DNA of 64,000 nucleotides from Halothermothrix sp. (GCA_016841825.1 JAENYK010000011.1:62001-126000), one strand, 5' to 3'. Counted from the stretch's first letter, positions 16,133-26,666 are shown. A program made the numbers and translations. Notes: generated by a model not told the origin, from the sequence alone.

Positions 16133-16816
16133 TCATTCTGACTTATTCTTAACTAAATCACCTAAAAGTCCACCTTCAACACCTACATAGATATCTGGTA
16201 CTTTACCCATAATAGTTACTTCCGTAACCGGAACCTGTGTTTCTAATTGCACACTTTTTTGAACAAAAGGAACTACAAGTTGTACTTCTGCTTTTACATT
16301 CATATATATCTTATGCCTTGTCTGGTTAATGCCCGCACTTTCAAAACTATCAATAATTTGTGGGGGTTTCACCAGACCTATTGGAATCATTTTTACGTAT
16401 ACTCGGGGACCAAGTCCAGCCAATAATTGTAAACCCAATGCATGGGCGATGGGAATAGAAATCCTTTGTTCAGAGATAGTATTCAGTTTATCCTGGATTG
16501 TCAGATTAACTTGTGAGGTGAATTCATTCACTTTCTGTAGATCTGGCTGCATCAAAATAATGTCCCCTTGATGATTTGTCTGGTAATGAATCATTTCGGT
16601 ATAGTTAAGTAATTTAGCATGTTCATAAACTGCCTGACTAATAGCATCTGTCACCAACCTGGTAACTTTAAACTCAGCTTCCGCTATAAATATTGGACGT
16701 AAAAATAGGTCTATTGACACACTTACAGCAATTCCGATCATTACCAAAGCTATAAAGACTACCAGTATTTTTTTATAAACACTACTACTGGCCTTTTTCC
16801 ACGGTGATCTATTCAT
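16133..16816 (-). CDS. yunB: Sporulation protein YunB
   Basis: A 227-residue protein with one N-terminal membrane segment (about residues 15-35) and the conserved YunB body: AISQAVYEHAKLL, IPIAHALGLQLLAGLGPRV and IPIGLVKPPQI, ending VPDIYVGVEGG. YunB is made in the mother cell or forespore during sporulation in Bacillus. ATG 16816 is preceded by ACGGGG; the frame continues slightly upstream without a better site. It is divergent from the penicillin-binding protein gene. Confidence 0.9.
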   Translation of the reverse strand: MNRSPWKKASSSVYKKILVVFIALVMIGIAVSVSIDLFLRPIFIAEAEFKVTRLVTDAISQAVYEHAKLLNYTEMIHYQTNHQGDIILMQPDLQKVNEFTSQVNLTIQDKLNTISEQRISIPIAHALGLQLLAGLGPRVYVKMIPIGLVKPPQIIDSFESAGINQTRHKIYMNVKAEVQLVVPFVQKSVQLETQVPVTEVTIMGKVPDIYVGVEGGLLGDLVKNKSE

Positions 16817-16901
16817 ATTTAACACCCCGTCAATATCATATGTATTATATCGGGGAATGGTGATAGAATTTTATTTTATACTATATAGAATTCAATTTTT
16901 A

Positions 16902-16910
16902 TGTTATAAT
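16902..16910 (+). promoter_or_regulatory. Extended -10 promoter of the penicillin-binding protein gene
   Basis: TGTTATAAT is a full extended -10 element (TGnTATAAT), 25 bases before ATG 16936. No good -35 hexamer is present at 17 bases, as expected for extended -10 promoters. Confidence 0.6.
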
Positions 16911-16935
16911 AATCATGAGAAAGGAGGATTCGAAA

Positions 16936-19380
16936 ATGCTACGGAAGACCTCACAATTAATTTTAATTAGTATTTTGTTAATAATTGCTCTCGGCTTTGG
17001 AGCCAGCGTAGGTTATATTGCATGGATCATTAAAACTGCACCAGACGTATCCAAATTATCTAATTTCAAACCAAGTGAAGCCTCTACAATTTATTCTGCT
17101 GACGGCGAAGAACTCACCAGGCTATATATTGAAAACAGAATTTATGTTCCGTTATCCAAAATTCCAATGGATTTGCAGAATGCTCTAGTGTCTAGTGAAG
17201 ACCAGAAATTCTGGGAACACAATGGTATCAATATTTGGGCTATTCTCCGGGCTATCTATATAGACTTAAAACACATGTCCAAAGTCCAGGGAGCCAGTAC
17301 TATCACCCAACAGTTAGCACGTGGCATTGCTTTGCATCAGAAAAAATTCTTTTCACGGAAAATACAAGAGATTTACCTTGCAATACAGCTTGAACGGATG
17401 TACACCAAAGAAGAGATTTTGGAGATGTATCTAAATCAGGTATTTTTGGGTCACTCTGCCCAGGGAGTTCAAACTGCTGCTCAACAATATTTTGGCAAAG
17501 ATGTGGAGAATTTAACTCTGGGTGAATCGGCCATGTTAATTGGTATTCTACCAGCTCCAAATGCCTACTCTCCATATGTAAATAAAGATCGGGCAGTTCA
17601 GCGTCGCGATACAGTTTTAAATTTAATGGTAGATGAAGGTTATATCTCCATAGATAAAGCAGATAGAGCAAAAAAAGAAGATCTCAAACTAGCTGGTCTG
17701 CGAAACTATATCAAAACAGATACAGCACCTTATTTTGTAAGCTATGTTCGAGAACAGGTAATGGATATGTTTGGTTATGATATGGTTTATCGTGGTGGAT
17801 TAAAGATCTATACTACTTTAGATCCGCAAATGCAAAATGCTGCAGAAGATGCATTAGCCAATGCCCTTGACCCGGAAAAAGGTTATCTCCCAACTATTAA
17901 TCGTCAAACAGGTAATGACCCAACTCAACCACAAGTAGCACTAATCTCGATTGACCCACAAACTGGTCAAATCAAAGCTATGGTTGGTGGACGGGGTAAT
18001 GATAAGTTTAACCGAACTGTCCAGGCATACCGTCAACCTGGTTCCGCTTTCAAACCTATTGCTTATGTGGCAGCTTTAGAGCAGGGTTATTCACCCGGTG
18101 ATGTGGTCAATGATATTCCTGGATATTTAGATCCGGGTAACCCTAACCCGTGGCCCTCTAACTATAATGACAATTATGAAGGTCCAATGACTCTACGTTA
18201 TGCTCTGACTCACTCAGTCAACGTAGCAACTGTACGCTTACAGGAAAAGATTGGCATTAATGCGAGTATTCAATTAGCTGAACGGTTAGGATTCACATCC
18301 ATTATCAAAGAAGGTACAAATAATGACCGTAACCTGGGTTTCGCACTAGGTGGTCTAACTAAAGGTGTTACTCCGATTGAACTAGCTTCAGCTTACGGCG
18401 TATTCGCTAATAGAGGTATTTATGTTCAACCCAGTGCTATTGTAAAAGTTGAAGATTCTGATGGTCATGTACTATATCAAGCATCACCATCACAAAAAAT
18501 AGTAATGCAAGAAGATATAGCTTATCAGATTACCAGCATGCTCCGTTCAGTTGTAACCAATGGTACTGGTTGGAGAGCTGCCAATCACCTTCCGGGACGG
18601 CCTATAGCTGGTAAAACTGGTACTACTTCTGATTCAAAAGATGCCTGGTTTGTCGGCTACACTCCGGATGTAGTAACCAGTGTCTGGATTGGAGAAGACT
18701 CACCACGTTCAATGATATATGACGAAACAGACGAAAATGGTAAACTTCTGTATGGATCAAATGGGCAACCTTTAAAATTATCTAGTGGAGAAGCAGCCCG
18801 ACTCTGGGGTGAATATATGGGTGAGGCGTTAGAGAATAGACCAGTTACCGATTTTGAGAGACCAGCCAACCTCGTACAGGTAAAAATAGATCCTGCTACT
18901 GGTTTACTGCCAAATCAATATACACCGAAAACGATCACAGAAACCTATCGTGAAGGTTTAGAACCGACCGAGATTGAACAACTCCATCAACCGACAATCA
19001 CTGTGGGAATCGATAAAGCAACCGGTCAACTTGCGACACCCCAATGCCCTCCAGATCAGGTAGTACAGTACACTTATCAGGAAGGTTCAGGAATCCGTGT
19101 TGGACCTGCTACCTTGCGATATAGTGTTAAACGGGAAGGTGAAGATACACCACGTAACTTCATCTATACCTTTGAAGAAGGTGTACCTGTAGTTCAAATT
19201 GATCCAAAAACCGGTGTTCCAGTCACTGACGATGATGGTAATTATCTCTACCAATATATGCCCACCGTCAAATGCGAAGAACATTCAACAGGTTCAGCCA
19301 CAGATGCTCTTCAAAATGGTGCAAAAAAACTCGTTGATACCATCTGGAACTTCTTCAATAGCGGAGGGAATAGTAATTAA
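16936..19380 (+). CDS. mrcA: Class A penicillin-binding protein (PBP1A type)
   Basis: An 814-residue bifunctional peptidoglycan synthase. One N-terminal membrane segment is followed by a GT51 glycosyltransferase domain (SSEDQKFWEHNGI, GASTITQQLARG) and a transpeptidase domain with SxxK at GSAFKPI, SxN at HSVNVA and KTG at AGKTGTT. ATG 16936 lies 8 bases after AAAGGAGG; an upstream in-frame ATG at 16915 sits within the promoter region. The C-terminal extension after the transpeptidase contains two Cys. It acts at the cytoplasmic membrane in cell-wall synthesis. Confidence 0.95.
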   Translation: MLRKTSQLILISILLIIALGFGASVGYIAWIIKTAPDVSKLSNFKPSEASTIYSADGEELTRLYIENRIYVPLSKIPMDLQNALVSSEDQKFWEHNGINIWAILRAIYIDLKHMSKVQGASTITQQLARGIALHQKKFFSRKIQEIYLAIQLERMYTKEEILEMYLNQVFLGHSAQGVQTAAQQYFGKDVENLTLGESAMLIGILPAPNAYSPYVNKDRAVQRRDTVLNLMVDEGYISIDKADRAKKEDLKLAGLRNYIKTDTAPYFVSYVREQVMDMFGYDMVYRGGLKIYTTLDPQMQNAAEDALANALDPEKGYLPTINRQTGNDPTQPQVALISIDPQTGQIKAMVGGRGNDKFNRTVQAYRQPGSAFKPIAYVAALEQGYSPGDVVNDIPGYLDPGNPNPWPSNYNDNYEGPMTLRYALTHSVNVATVRLQEKIGINASIQLAERLGFTSIIKEGTNNDRNLGFALGGLTKGVTPIELASAYGVFANRGIYVQPSAIVKVEDSDGHVLYQASPSQKIVMQEDIAYQITSMLRSVVTNGTGWRAANHLPGRPIAGKTGTTSDSKDAWFVGYTPDVVTSVWIGEDSPRSMIYDETDENGKLLYGSNGQPLKLSSGEAARLWGEYMGEALENRPVTDFERPANLVQVKIDPATGLLPNQYTPKTITETYREGLEPTEIEQLHQPTITVGIDKATGQLATPQCPPDQVVQYTYQEGSGIRVGPATLRYSVKREGEDTPRNFIYTFEEGVPVVQIDPKTGVPVTDDDGNYLYQYMPTVKCEEHSTGSATDALQNGAKKLVDTIWNFFNSGGNSN

Positions 19381-19429
19381 ATAAACACGTATTTTTTGAA
19401 AGAAAACTTTTTAAAAAACTTATTTCCGG

Positions 19430-19465
19430 AAGACCCAGTATCTTGTTAACACTGGGTCTTTTTTT
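19430..19465 (+). terminator. Terminator of the penicillin-binding protein gene
   Basis: AGACCCAGT pairs with ACTGGGTCT, followed by seven T residues. Confidence 0.88.
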
Positions 19466-19605
19466 CTTGTCTACATTCTTTTTTTTATATAATTAATTAT
19501 ATTAATTTCCATTTTGCAAACATTTTATATTAATTTTCTATTATATGCAGGAGATTTTCTAACTAAGTCGAAAGTTATATAATAAAAAGAATAGGAGGTA
19601 TTTTT

Positions 19606-22077
19606 ATGGTCAAAATTAAATTTATCCCAATTTTAGTAATTTTAATAATGTTAGTAAGTGTCAATTGTCTATCAGCCAGTACTGTTATTCATCGAGATGA
19701 TTATGGAGTCGCTCATATCTATTCTCAGAGCCTGGAAGGATTATATTATGGTTGGGGGTATGCATCTGCTCAGGATAGACTTTTCCAACTAGAGATGCTT
19801 AAAAGAACTTATTATGGACGGGTCTCCGAAATATTTGGTCCAGATTATTTTTCTCTAGATTTTTATTGGAAAAATGAATATCCTGATCTAAAAAGTTTAC
19901 AGGAGCAATACAATCAATTAGCTCCAAAATATCAGACTATCATGGCTGCTTATGCTAACGGAATTAATGCCTGGATTGACGAAGTTAATCAAGATCCAGA
20001 AGATAAACTTCCGCTAGAGTTCCATCGACTGGGAATTCTTCCAAAACATTGGACACCTTTAGACACCGCAGCAGCATTGATGGCAAATCTGGGATTATTT
20101 ATGGACCTTACTAATGAGATCCTTCATAGCGAACTCTACACCCAATTAATCGACAAATTTGGGAATAAAGCTGATTCTTATTTTAATGACATTGCCTGGT
20201 TAGAAGATCCAAAAGCTTACACAACCATCCAGAATAATACCACTAAAAATAGCACACTAGATTTAAAAACAAACACTCAACTAGCACTCCTAAATAAAGA
20301 AGGTCTAAAACAATTATCAAAGTCTTATCAAGGGAAAGCTAACATGATAAGTCAACTGCTCGCAGTTCTAGGTTATGAAACTCCATTAAAAATTCATCAG
20401 AATGCTGTGGAAGCTATGAGTTATGCAGTAGCCATAGCACCAGAAAAGTCAGCAACCGGCAATGCACTTTTAATGGCCGGACCTCAGGTAGATTATTGGG
20501 TACCCGGTTTAATGTATGAAGTTGGCTTACACGGTGCAGGTTTTGATGTGGTAGGCATAACCTTAATTGGTTCCCCCTATCTAATGTTTGGTGAAACCAG
20601 AACTACTGCTTTTACCTGCACAGCTGGCGCCGACAATACCATAGATATTTACGAAGAACAATTAAACCCTGCCAATCCTACCCAATATCTATACAAAGGT
20701 AAGTGGGTTGATATGGAAATCAAATCTGAAGAAATTAAGATTAAAGGAGAAGAAGCCAGAGATATAACATTCTACAAAACTGTTCATGGGCCAGTTCTAG
20801 TTCAGGTCGATACCGATAGAGATGGTAAAAATGATATAGCCTATTCGAAAAGAAATGCATGTGCCGATGGATATTTGAGTGCAGTTGCTTCTTATACCGA
20901 ATTGATGTTAGCTGATACTCCAGAAAAATTTATTGCAGCTGCCTCTCTATTAGAACCCACACTTAATTACATATATGCCGATAACTCTGGCAATATTGGC
21001 TACTATCATTGTGGGAAATTCCCGATTCGACCTACAGGAATCGATCTACGACTACCAACACCAGGTAGCGGCGAATATGAATGGTTAGGCTTCCTTACTC
21101 CCGAAGAACATCCACAGATCATCAATCCAGAGAGTGGTTTTGTTGTCAACTGGAATAACAAACCTGCCCCTGACTTCAACAATGGAGATTTGACCAGTAT
21201 ATTTAGTTGGACCTGCTGGAGTGAAGATCACCGTTCCTTCAACCTTGATCGCTTAATACGTGAGAAAACTCCAATCAGTGTACAGGATTTAGCAGATACT
21301 ATTCATGAGATCTCTGATGCGGAACTTCAGGCCTACGCAGTAAAAGACTTCCTTCTGGAAGCTTTAGCAGATAGCACAGATCCTAAACTAATGAAAGTTA
21401 AAAATCTATTGGCTTCCTGGGATAACCAGAGAAGTGACCAGGATCATGATGGGTACTACGATAGTGTTGGACTGACCATCTTCCAGGAATGGTGGCAGAT
21501 TGTCAATCGGGAAGTCTTCGGTGACATTCTGGGACAATATATGGATCTAGGATATCATAGTGGTGGAGTTTTGATTAACTATGGTGGTTATTCTCTCTTT
21601 GTTAGAACAATCCTTGGTGAAAAAGCATCTATTCCAGTTAACAATGACTATTATAATGGCCGCGGCTGGAAACCAGTCTTCATCGAATCACTAAAACAGA
21701 CTTTAGCTCAGTTACAGACAAAATATGGTACTGCTGATATGAGTAAATGGACCACAGAAGTTATGATGATGCCATTCCCCGCAACTCATATCTCTGGTAG
21801 TCCTAGTGGTTTTGGTGCTGTATACGATATTCCTTTTATGGATCGGGGTAGTGAGAACCATATTGTGAATTGTACCTGGCCGATAGTGACTGGCCAAAAT
21901 GTAGTACCTCCCGGGCAGAGTGGTTTTATAAATTTAAATGGAGTTCCGGACAAACATTTTCAAGATCAATTAGCTCTCTATCGGGATTGGGAGTACAAAA
22001 AGATGCTCATCACTAAAGGAGATGTCTTGATCAACAGTCAATCAACTGACATCTTAATCTTTAGACTAGAATTTTAA
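19606..22077 (+). CDS. Penicillin acylase (penicillin amidase) family Ntn-hydrolase, secreted
   Basis: An 823-residue pre-protein with a signal peptide (about residues 1-24) and the penicillin acylase fold. It includes HRDDYGVAHIYSQS near the N-terminus, GYASAQDRLFQLEM, and YEVGLHGAGFDVVGITLIG after the nucleophile region. Family members self-cleave so that a Ser becomes the beta-chain N-terminus; by alignment of context that Ser is about residue 272 (EAMSYAVAI). The usual Ser-Asn is Ser-Tyr here. Natural substrates may be acyl-homoserine lactones or N-acyl amides; this is not readable. ATG 19606 follows AGGAGG. Confidence 0.87.
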   Translation: MVKIKFIPILVILIMLVSVNCLSASTVIHRDDYGVAHIYSQSLEGLYYGWGYASAQDRLFQLEMLKRTYYGRVSEIFGPDYFSLDFYWKNEYPDLKSLQEQYNQLAPKYQTIMAAYANGINAWIDEVNQDPEDKLPLEFHRLGILPKHWTPLDTAAALMANLGLFMDLTNEILHSELYTQLIDKFGNKADSYFNDIAWLEDPKAYTTIQNNTTKNSTLDLKTNTQLALLNKEGLKQLSKSYQGKANMISQLLAVLGYETPLKIHQNAVEAMSYAVAIAPEKSATGNALLMAGPQVDYWVPGLMYEVGLHGAGFDVVGITLIGSPYLMFGETRTTAFTCTAGADNTIDIYEEQLNPANPTQYLYKGKWVDMEIKSEEIKIKGEEARDITFYKTVHGPVLVQVDTDRDGKNDIAYSKRNACADGYLSAVASYTELMLADTPEKFIAAASLLEPTLNYIYADNSGNIGYYHCGKFPIRPTGIDLRLPTPGSGEYEWLGFLTPEEHPQIINPESGFVVNWNNKPAPDFNNGDLTSIFSWTCWSEDHRSFNLDRLIREKTPISVQDLADTIHEISDAELQAYAVKDFLLEALADSTDPKLMKVKNLLASWDNQRSDQDHDGYYDSVGLTIFQEWWQIVNREVFGDILGQYMDLGYHSGGVLINYGGYSLFVRTILGEKASIPVNNDYYNGRGWKPVFIESLKQTLAQLQTKYGTADMSKWTTEVMMMPFPATHISGSPSGFGAVYDIPFMDRGSENHIVNCTWPIVTGQNVVPPGQSGFINLNGVPDKHFQDQLALYRDWEYKKMLITKGDVLINSQSTDILIFRLEF

Positions 22078-22084
22078 AAAAAAT

Positions 22085-22115
22085 TTGAGGGAGCGATATT
22101 GATCTGCTCCCTCAA
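22085..22115 (+). terminator. Terminator of the penicillin acylase gene
   Basis: TTGAGGGAGC pairs with GCTCCCTCAA around an 11-base loop, eight bases after the stop codon; a partial T-tract (TCTCTTATTTT) follows. Confidence 0.75.
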
Positions 22116-22177
22116 GTCTCTTATTTTGATTAATTATAGTCGTGCTGATAGCTCATTTTTGACTAAATACTCGAAAA

Positions 22178-22305
22178 TTATCCACAGGTTATCAACATAA
22201 CTAATAGAATAATTTAGTATTTACAAAAGGTGACAAATAGCGTCATTTCGCAATTCTCCACAACCACACTTTATTTTCACTCTTTAATCAACAATGTTAT
22301 CCACA
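22178..22305 (+). promoter_or_regulatory. Cluster of DnaA boxes in a convergent intergenic region
   Basis: Two exact consensus DnaA boxes TTATCCACA occur at 22178-22186 and 22297-22305, plus TTATCAACA at 22189-22197 and the near match TTCTCCACA at 22254-22262, all in the same direction. The region lies between two convergent genes, so promoter control is unlikely. It resembles DnaA-binding or titration sites; no dnaA, dnaN or AT-rich unwinding element is adjacent, so it is not an obvious oriC. Confidence 0.55.
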
Positions 22306-22352
22306 TATTTTACAGTATATTGAATAACCACCATGATATGCTCTGAAATCTA

Positions 22353-24725
22353 TTAATCTCTTAGTTTGACAATAGTTACTCCCATGCCACCTTCACCTTC
22401 ATTACCCAAACGAAACTCACTCACATGATGATGCCCCCGGAGTAAATCATGAATACCCTCCCGTAAGGCTCCTGTTCCTTTACCGTGAATAACTTCAACT
22501 AACTTTAAACCTGCCAGATAAGCATCATCCAGATACTTGTCTGTCTTCTCTCTGGCTTCTTCATAACGGGTTCCCCGCAAATCCAGAGATGGCAAAACAG
22601 CTCCAGCTTTAGAACGAGATATCTTAGTGAATCTTTGCTTCTGAACAGTCTCTTCAATTGCTTCAACTTTTTCCAGATCTTTTATATTAACTGTAACCTT
22701 CATAATCCCAGCCTGCACCACAAACTCTTTCTCATTCAAAGCTTCCAGAACATTACCTTTTTGGTTAAGAGATACGATCCTAACCTGATCTCCTGATTCT
22801 AATTTTTCTGGAATTTTATGAGTTTTTACCTGTTTACGCCCACGCGAAACCTGATTAATCTTATTAGCTGCTTCAGTAAATTTGTGTTTTAACTCTAGAT
22901 TAACCTGTTCTAAATTCTTCATCCCCACGCTTCTGGCTTTTTTTATCAACTCTTCTGCCTCAGATTTGGAATCATTAATAATCTTACGAGCATCCTCGGC
23001 AGCTTTGTTTAGAATTGAATCTCTCTCTTCTTCCAGATTCTGAATCCGTTTTTCATAATCAGCTTTCAGCCTCTCCATCTGGTATTTAAGCCTTTGAGCT
23101 TCCTGACTCTCTTTATGGGTTTTCCGATTATTCTCTTCAATGTCTTTAATCATTTGATCTACAACTGCATCTTCACTGGATAATCCCGATCTGGCCAATT
23201 CAACAATACTTTTTGGCAAACCTAATCTCAGGGCAATCTCCAGAGCGTTTGACCGCCCAGGAATCCCCATAATTAGCCGATAGGTGGGAGATAAAGTCTC
23301 CAGATCAAATTCCACTGAAGCATTTTCTACACCTTCCTCAGAATATGCATAAGTTTTCAGTTCACTATAATGAGTTGTAGCTATGGTTCTAATCTCCTGT
23401 TTGTGTAAATAATCCATAATAGCCATCGCCAGTGATGCACCTTCCGCCGGATCAGTTCCCGCTCCTAATTCATCAAAAAGAACCAGATCGTTCTTTTGAG
23501 CGTTTTTTAAAATTTTGATGATTTTAGTCATATGAGATGAAAAAGTACTGAGCGATTGTTCAATACTTTGCTCATCCCCAATATCTGCAAATATTCCTTT
23601 AAAAATTGACATCTCAGATCCTTCATTAGCTGGTACATGAAGTCCGGACTGCATCATCAAAGTAAGTAAACCCACGGTCTTTAACGTTACAGTCTTACCT
23701 CCAGTATTCGGACCAGTTATCACAAGAGTGTTAAAACCATCTCCCAGACTTACATCTATCGGGACAGGTTTCACCTTTAATAACGGATGACGTCCCTGAC
23801 ATAGGTCAATTAACCCTTTATCATTTACTGCTGGCTCAACAGCCTTTAATGCTCTACTATAATCAGCTTTAGCAAAAATAAAATCTAATCTGGCAAGGAT
23901 ATCAACTGTACTCATAATTCCATCATATTCCATAGCAACTTTTACAGTCAACTCTTTTAGAATTCGATATACCTCATCTTGCTCTTCAGAAGTCAATTGG
24001 CGCAATTGATTATTCATTTGAACGACCGCCATCGGCTCAATAAAAAGAGTAGCACCACTGGAAGATCTATCATGAATAATTCCATCAAAACTACCCTTGT
24101 ATTCACTTTTAATCGGGATTACATAACGATCTCCCCTGATAGTAACGATAGCATCTTGAATCATCTTTTGATATGCACTTCCGCTAACATAACTATCTAA
24201 TTTATCCTTAATTCTGGCTCCAACAGTTCTAATTTGATTTCTAAGAGATCTAAGTTTAGAACTAGCATTGTCCAGAACCTCACCACTATTGTCAATAGCT
24301 TTATTAATCGCATCCTCGATCGGTTGAAAAGTATGCAACCCTTTACCTATGCGCAAAATTCGTGGATATGGATTAGTTCCTTGACGCCACTCATCCTCCA
24401 GTTCCAGAAAAAATGTTCTCATTCGTCGGGCAGCGTACAAAGTACTACTGATATCTAAGAGATCATGTCCATTTAATACCATTCCTTTTTCAGCTCTGAG
24501 CATTATATCCCTTAAATCCCTGATTCCACCAAAGGGAGCATTAGTCTTCTCATCCAACATTCTCCTTGCCTCACTAACTTCTTTTAATCTTTCTTCTATG
24601 TACTCTAAGTCAATGACTGGCTGGAGTCTTTCAACCAATTCTTTTCCCGCAAGGGAAGAAGCGTAGTTCTTCAACTCATCTTTAATTTTTTCATATTCTA
24701 AAACTCTGAGAGTATGTTGTTCCAT
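22353..24725 (-). CDS. mutS2: Endonuclease MutS2
   Basis: A 790-residue MutS2: core and clamp helices, an ATPase domain with Walker A TGPNTGGKT and LFDELGAGTDP, a long coiled coil (about residues 510-630), a KOW-like segment and a C-terminal Smr nuclease domain (LDLRGTRYEEA, VIHGKGTGALREG). It suppresses homologous recombination and rescues collided ribosomes in Bacillus. ATG 24725 lies 5 bases after GAGAGGAG, so the upstream in-frame start is not used. It follows polX on the same strand. Confidence 0.96.
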   Translation of the reverse strand: MEQHTLRVLEYEKIKDELKNYASSLAGKELVERLQPVIDLEYIEERLKEVSEARRMLDEKTNAPFGGIRDLRDIMLRAEKGMVLNGHDLLDISSTLYAARRMRTFFLELEDEWRQGTNPYPRILRIGKGLHTFQPIEDAINKAIDNSGEVLDNASSKLRSLRNQIRTVGARIKDKLDSYVSGSAYQKMIQDAIVTIRGDRYVIPIKSEYKGSFDGIIHDRSSSGATLFIEPMAVVQMNNQLRQLTSEEQDEVYRILKELTVKVAMEYDGIMSTVDILARLDFIFAKADYSRALKAVEPAVNDKGLIDLCQGRHPLLKVKPVPIDVSLGDGFNTLVITGPNTGGKTVTLKTVGLLTLMMQSGLHVPANEGSEMSIFKGIFADIGDEQSIEQSLSTFSSHMTKIIKILKNAQKNDLVLFDELGAGTDPAEGASLAMAIMDYLHKQEIRTIATTHYSELKTYAYSEEGVENASVEFDLETLSPTYRLIMGIPGRSNALEIALRLGLPKSIVELARSGLSSEDAVVDQMIKDIEENNRKTHKESQEAQRLKYQMERLKADYEKRIQNLEEERDSILNKAAEDARKIINDSKSEAEELIKKARSVGMKNLEQVNLELKHKFTEAANKINQVSRGRKQVKTHKIPEKLESGDQVRIVSLNQKGNVLEALNEKEFVVQAGIMKVTVNIKDLEKVEAIEETVQKQRFTKISRSKAGAVLPSLDLRGTRYEEAREKTDKYLDDAYLAGLKLVEVIHGKGTGALREGIHDLLRGHHHVSEFRLGNEGEGGMGVTIVKLRD

Positions 24726-24765
24726 AACTGCTCCTCTCTTCACAATAAATTTTCCACATCATTAA

Positions 24766-26508
24766 TTATACACCAAATTCTTTACTCCGTACAGAACTCT
24801 TAATATCTTTCTTTAACAAAGACAATAGTTCATCCAGTGTATAAGTATTTATCACGTCTTTATCTTCTATCCAACCCCTACGGGCCATACCTACACCATA
24901 CTCCATATAATCCATCTGGCCAACACTATGTGCATCAGAATTAATTGCAATCATAACTCCATGCACTTTACACAATTTCAAATGCTCAGCAGATAAATCT
25001 AGACGGTCTGGAGTAGCATTAACTTCTAAAATTGTTCCCGTCTCTTTAGCAGCCAAAATAATCTGCTCAAGGTCAATCGCATATGCTTTCCGTCTATGAA
25101 TTAGTCTACCTGTTGGATGAGCAATAACATCCACATATGGATTATGCATAGCCTGTATCATCCGTCCAGTTATCTCTTCTTGTGTGGCATTAAATCCTGT
25201 ATGCAAAGAAGCCACAACAATATCTAATTGAGCCAGAACCTCATCAGGATAATCCAATCCACCATCCTTTAATATATCTACCTCAATTCCTTTTAAAAGT
25301 CGAAAACCGTCCAATTTAGAATTAAGTTCATCAATAGCTTTCAGCTGCTCTAATAACATCTCAATGCTCATTCCCTTAGCAATTTTTAATGACCTAGAAT
25401 GGTCACAGATTGCCATATATGTATAACCTAAAGAACGACCTTTATTAACCATCTCTTCAATCGTGTTCACCCCATCACTCCACCTGGTATGCAGATGAAG
25501 ATCTCCTTTAATCTGTTCTAGATTAACAGATCGGGGAAGCCATCCTTCTTTAGCAGCCTGCACTTCTCCCTGACCTTCTCTAAGTTCAGGGATAACATAG
25601 GAGATGCCCAGTGTTTGATAGATCTCTTCCTCAGAAGCAAACACCATCTTCTGTCCGTGGACATCTAACCAATGGTCATAATTACATGTATAACCCTGCT
25701 CTATAGCCAATTCTTCAACTTGCCTGACATGCTCCTTCCCAGTTGTCATAAACAGCGTTAGAGGAAAATCTTCTGGTTGTACAGTTATCAGCTCTACTCT
25801 AATTCCCTGGCGCGTTCTAATAATCGCCCTGTTAGAACCACTTGTCAGAACCTCTCGACATTCAGGCATAGTTGTCAAAACCTTTAACACATTTTCTGGC
25901 TGAGTAGTGTTCACCAATAAATCTATATCTGATACAGCTTCTACATATCTTCTGGCACTACCGACAATCCAAATTTCCTGCACACCATGAACTACTTGTA
26001 ATCTACTAATTAATTCTCTGGCAATAGGCAAGGCCATTCCCAATAAAATTGTGCCATCTTCAGCACCAATTTGCTGAATACTTTTGATCAGATTGTTCTC
26101 AGTTCGACTATTCATTCCCGGTAGTTCTCTAACTTTTTTCGCTTCCAAAGCCGCTATTAACTCAGTAATATTAGTAATTCCTAAAGATTCATTTAGCGTA
26201 CGAGCCATCCTGGGTCCAATACCCGGAATATCTAAAAGCTGACTAAAAGGAGCCTTCTGACGTAATTCTTTAAGATAGGTTGATTCACCTGTAGAAAGAA
26301 CCTCTTCGATCTGACTGGCAATAGACCTACCCACACCCGGAATCTCAGTTAGTTGTCCTTGCCGCCAGAGATCTTCTAAATCTGCAGTCAATTGTTCCAA
26401 ATTGGTTGCAGCCTGCTGGTATGCCCTGACTTTAAAACTATTCTCACCTAACAGTTCCAACAACTCTGCAATCTCTCTCATCTTCCAGGCTATCGATAAG
26501 TGTTTCAT
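24766..26508 (-). CDS. polX: Family X DNA polymerase / 3'-5' exonuclease PolX
   Basis: A 580-residue bacterial PolX. Helix-hairpin-helix motifs (IPGVGRSIASQI, IPGIGPRMARTL) precede the polymerase palm with VGSARRYVEAVSDIDLL, and a C-terminal PHP domain begins GDLHLHTRWSDG and ends near INSDAHSVGQMD. It fills gaps in base-excision repair. ATG 26508 follows AAGGGATG; a GTG further upstream is also in frame. The polX-mutS2 pair downstream of zapA-cvpA is a standard Bacillota order, but here a terminator at 26621-26650 separates cvpA from polX. Confidence 0.95.
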   Translation of the reverse strand: MKHLSIAWKMREIAELLELLGENSFKVRAYQQAATNLEQLTADLEDLWRQGQLTEIPGVGRSIASQIEEVLSTGESTYLKELRQKAPFSQLLDIPGIGPRMARTLNESLGITNITELIAALEAKKVRELPGMNSRTENNLIKSIQQIGAEDGTILLGMALPIARELISRLQVVHGVQEIWIVGSARRYVEAVSDIDLLVNTTQPENVLKVLTTMPECREVLTSGSNRAIIRTRQGIRVELITVQPEDFPLTLFMTTGKEHVRQVEELAIEQGYTCNYDHWLDVHGQKMVFASEEEIYQTLGISYVIPELREGQGEVQAAKEGWLPRSVNLEQIKGDLHLHTRWSDGVNTIEEMVNKGRSLGYTYMAICDHSRSLKIAKGMSIEMLLEQLKAIDELNSKLDGFRLLKGIEVDILKDGGLDYPDEVLAQLDIVVASLHTGFNATQEEITGRMIQAMHNPYVDVIAHPTGRLIHRRKAYAIDLEQIILAAKETGTILEVNATPDRLDLSAEHLKLCKVHGVMIAINSDAHSVGQMDYMEYGVGMARRGWIEDKDVINTYTLDELLSLLKKDIKSSVRSKEFGV

Positions 26509-26620
26509 TATTTCATCCCTTCCCACCTTACTGACCCGCTGCTGAACTCTGCTTAACTGGCTACCATTCTTTTCTTTCTACTAATATGTTATTTTTCCTT
26601 CTTTCACTCAAAAAGATAAC

Positions 26621-26650
26621 AAAAAAAGTCTCACTTTATTAATGAGACTT
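26621..26650 (-). terminator. Terminator after zapA-cvpA
   Basis: On the minus strand AAGTCTCA pairs with TGAGACTT around a 9-base loop and is followed by a run of T residues. Confidence 0.85.
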
Positions 26651-26666
26651 AGCTAATCGTCAAATA

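Noticed and set aside
22120-22352. Chromosomal origin of replication
   Set aside because: DnaA boxes are present but dnaA, dnaN, gyrase genes and a clear AT-rich unwinding region are absent nearby.
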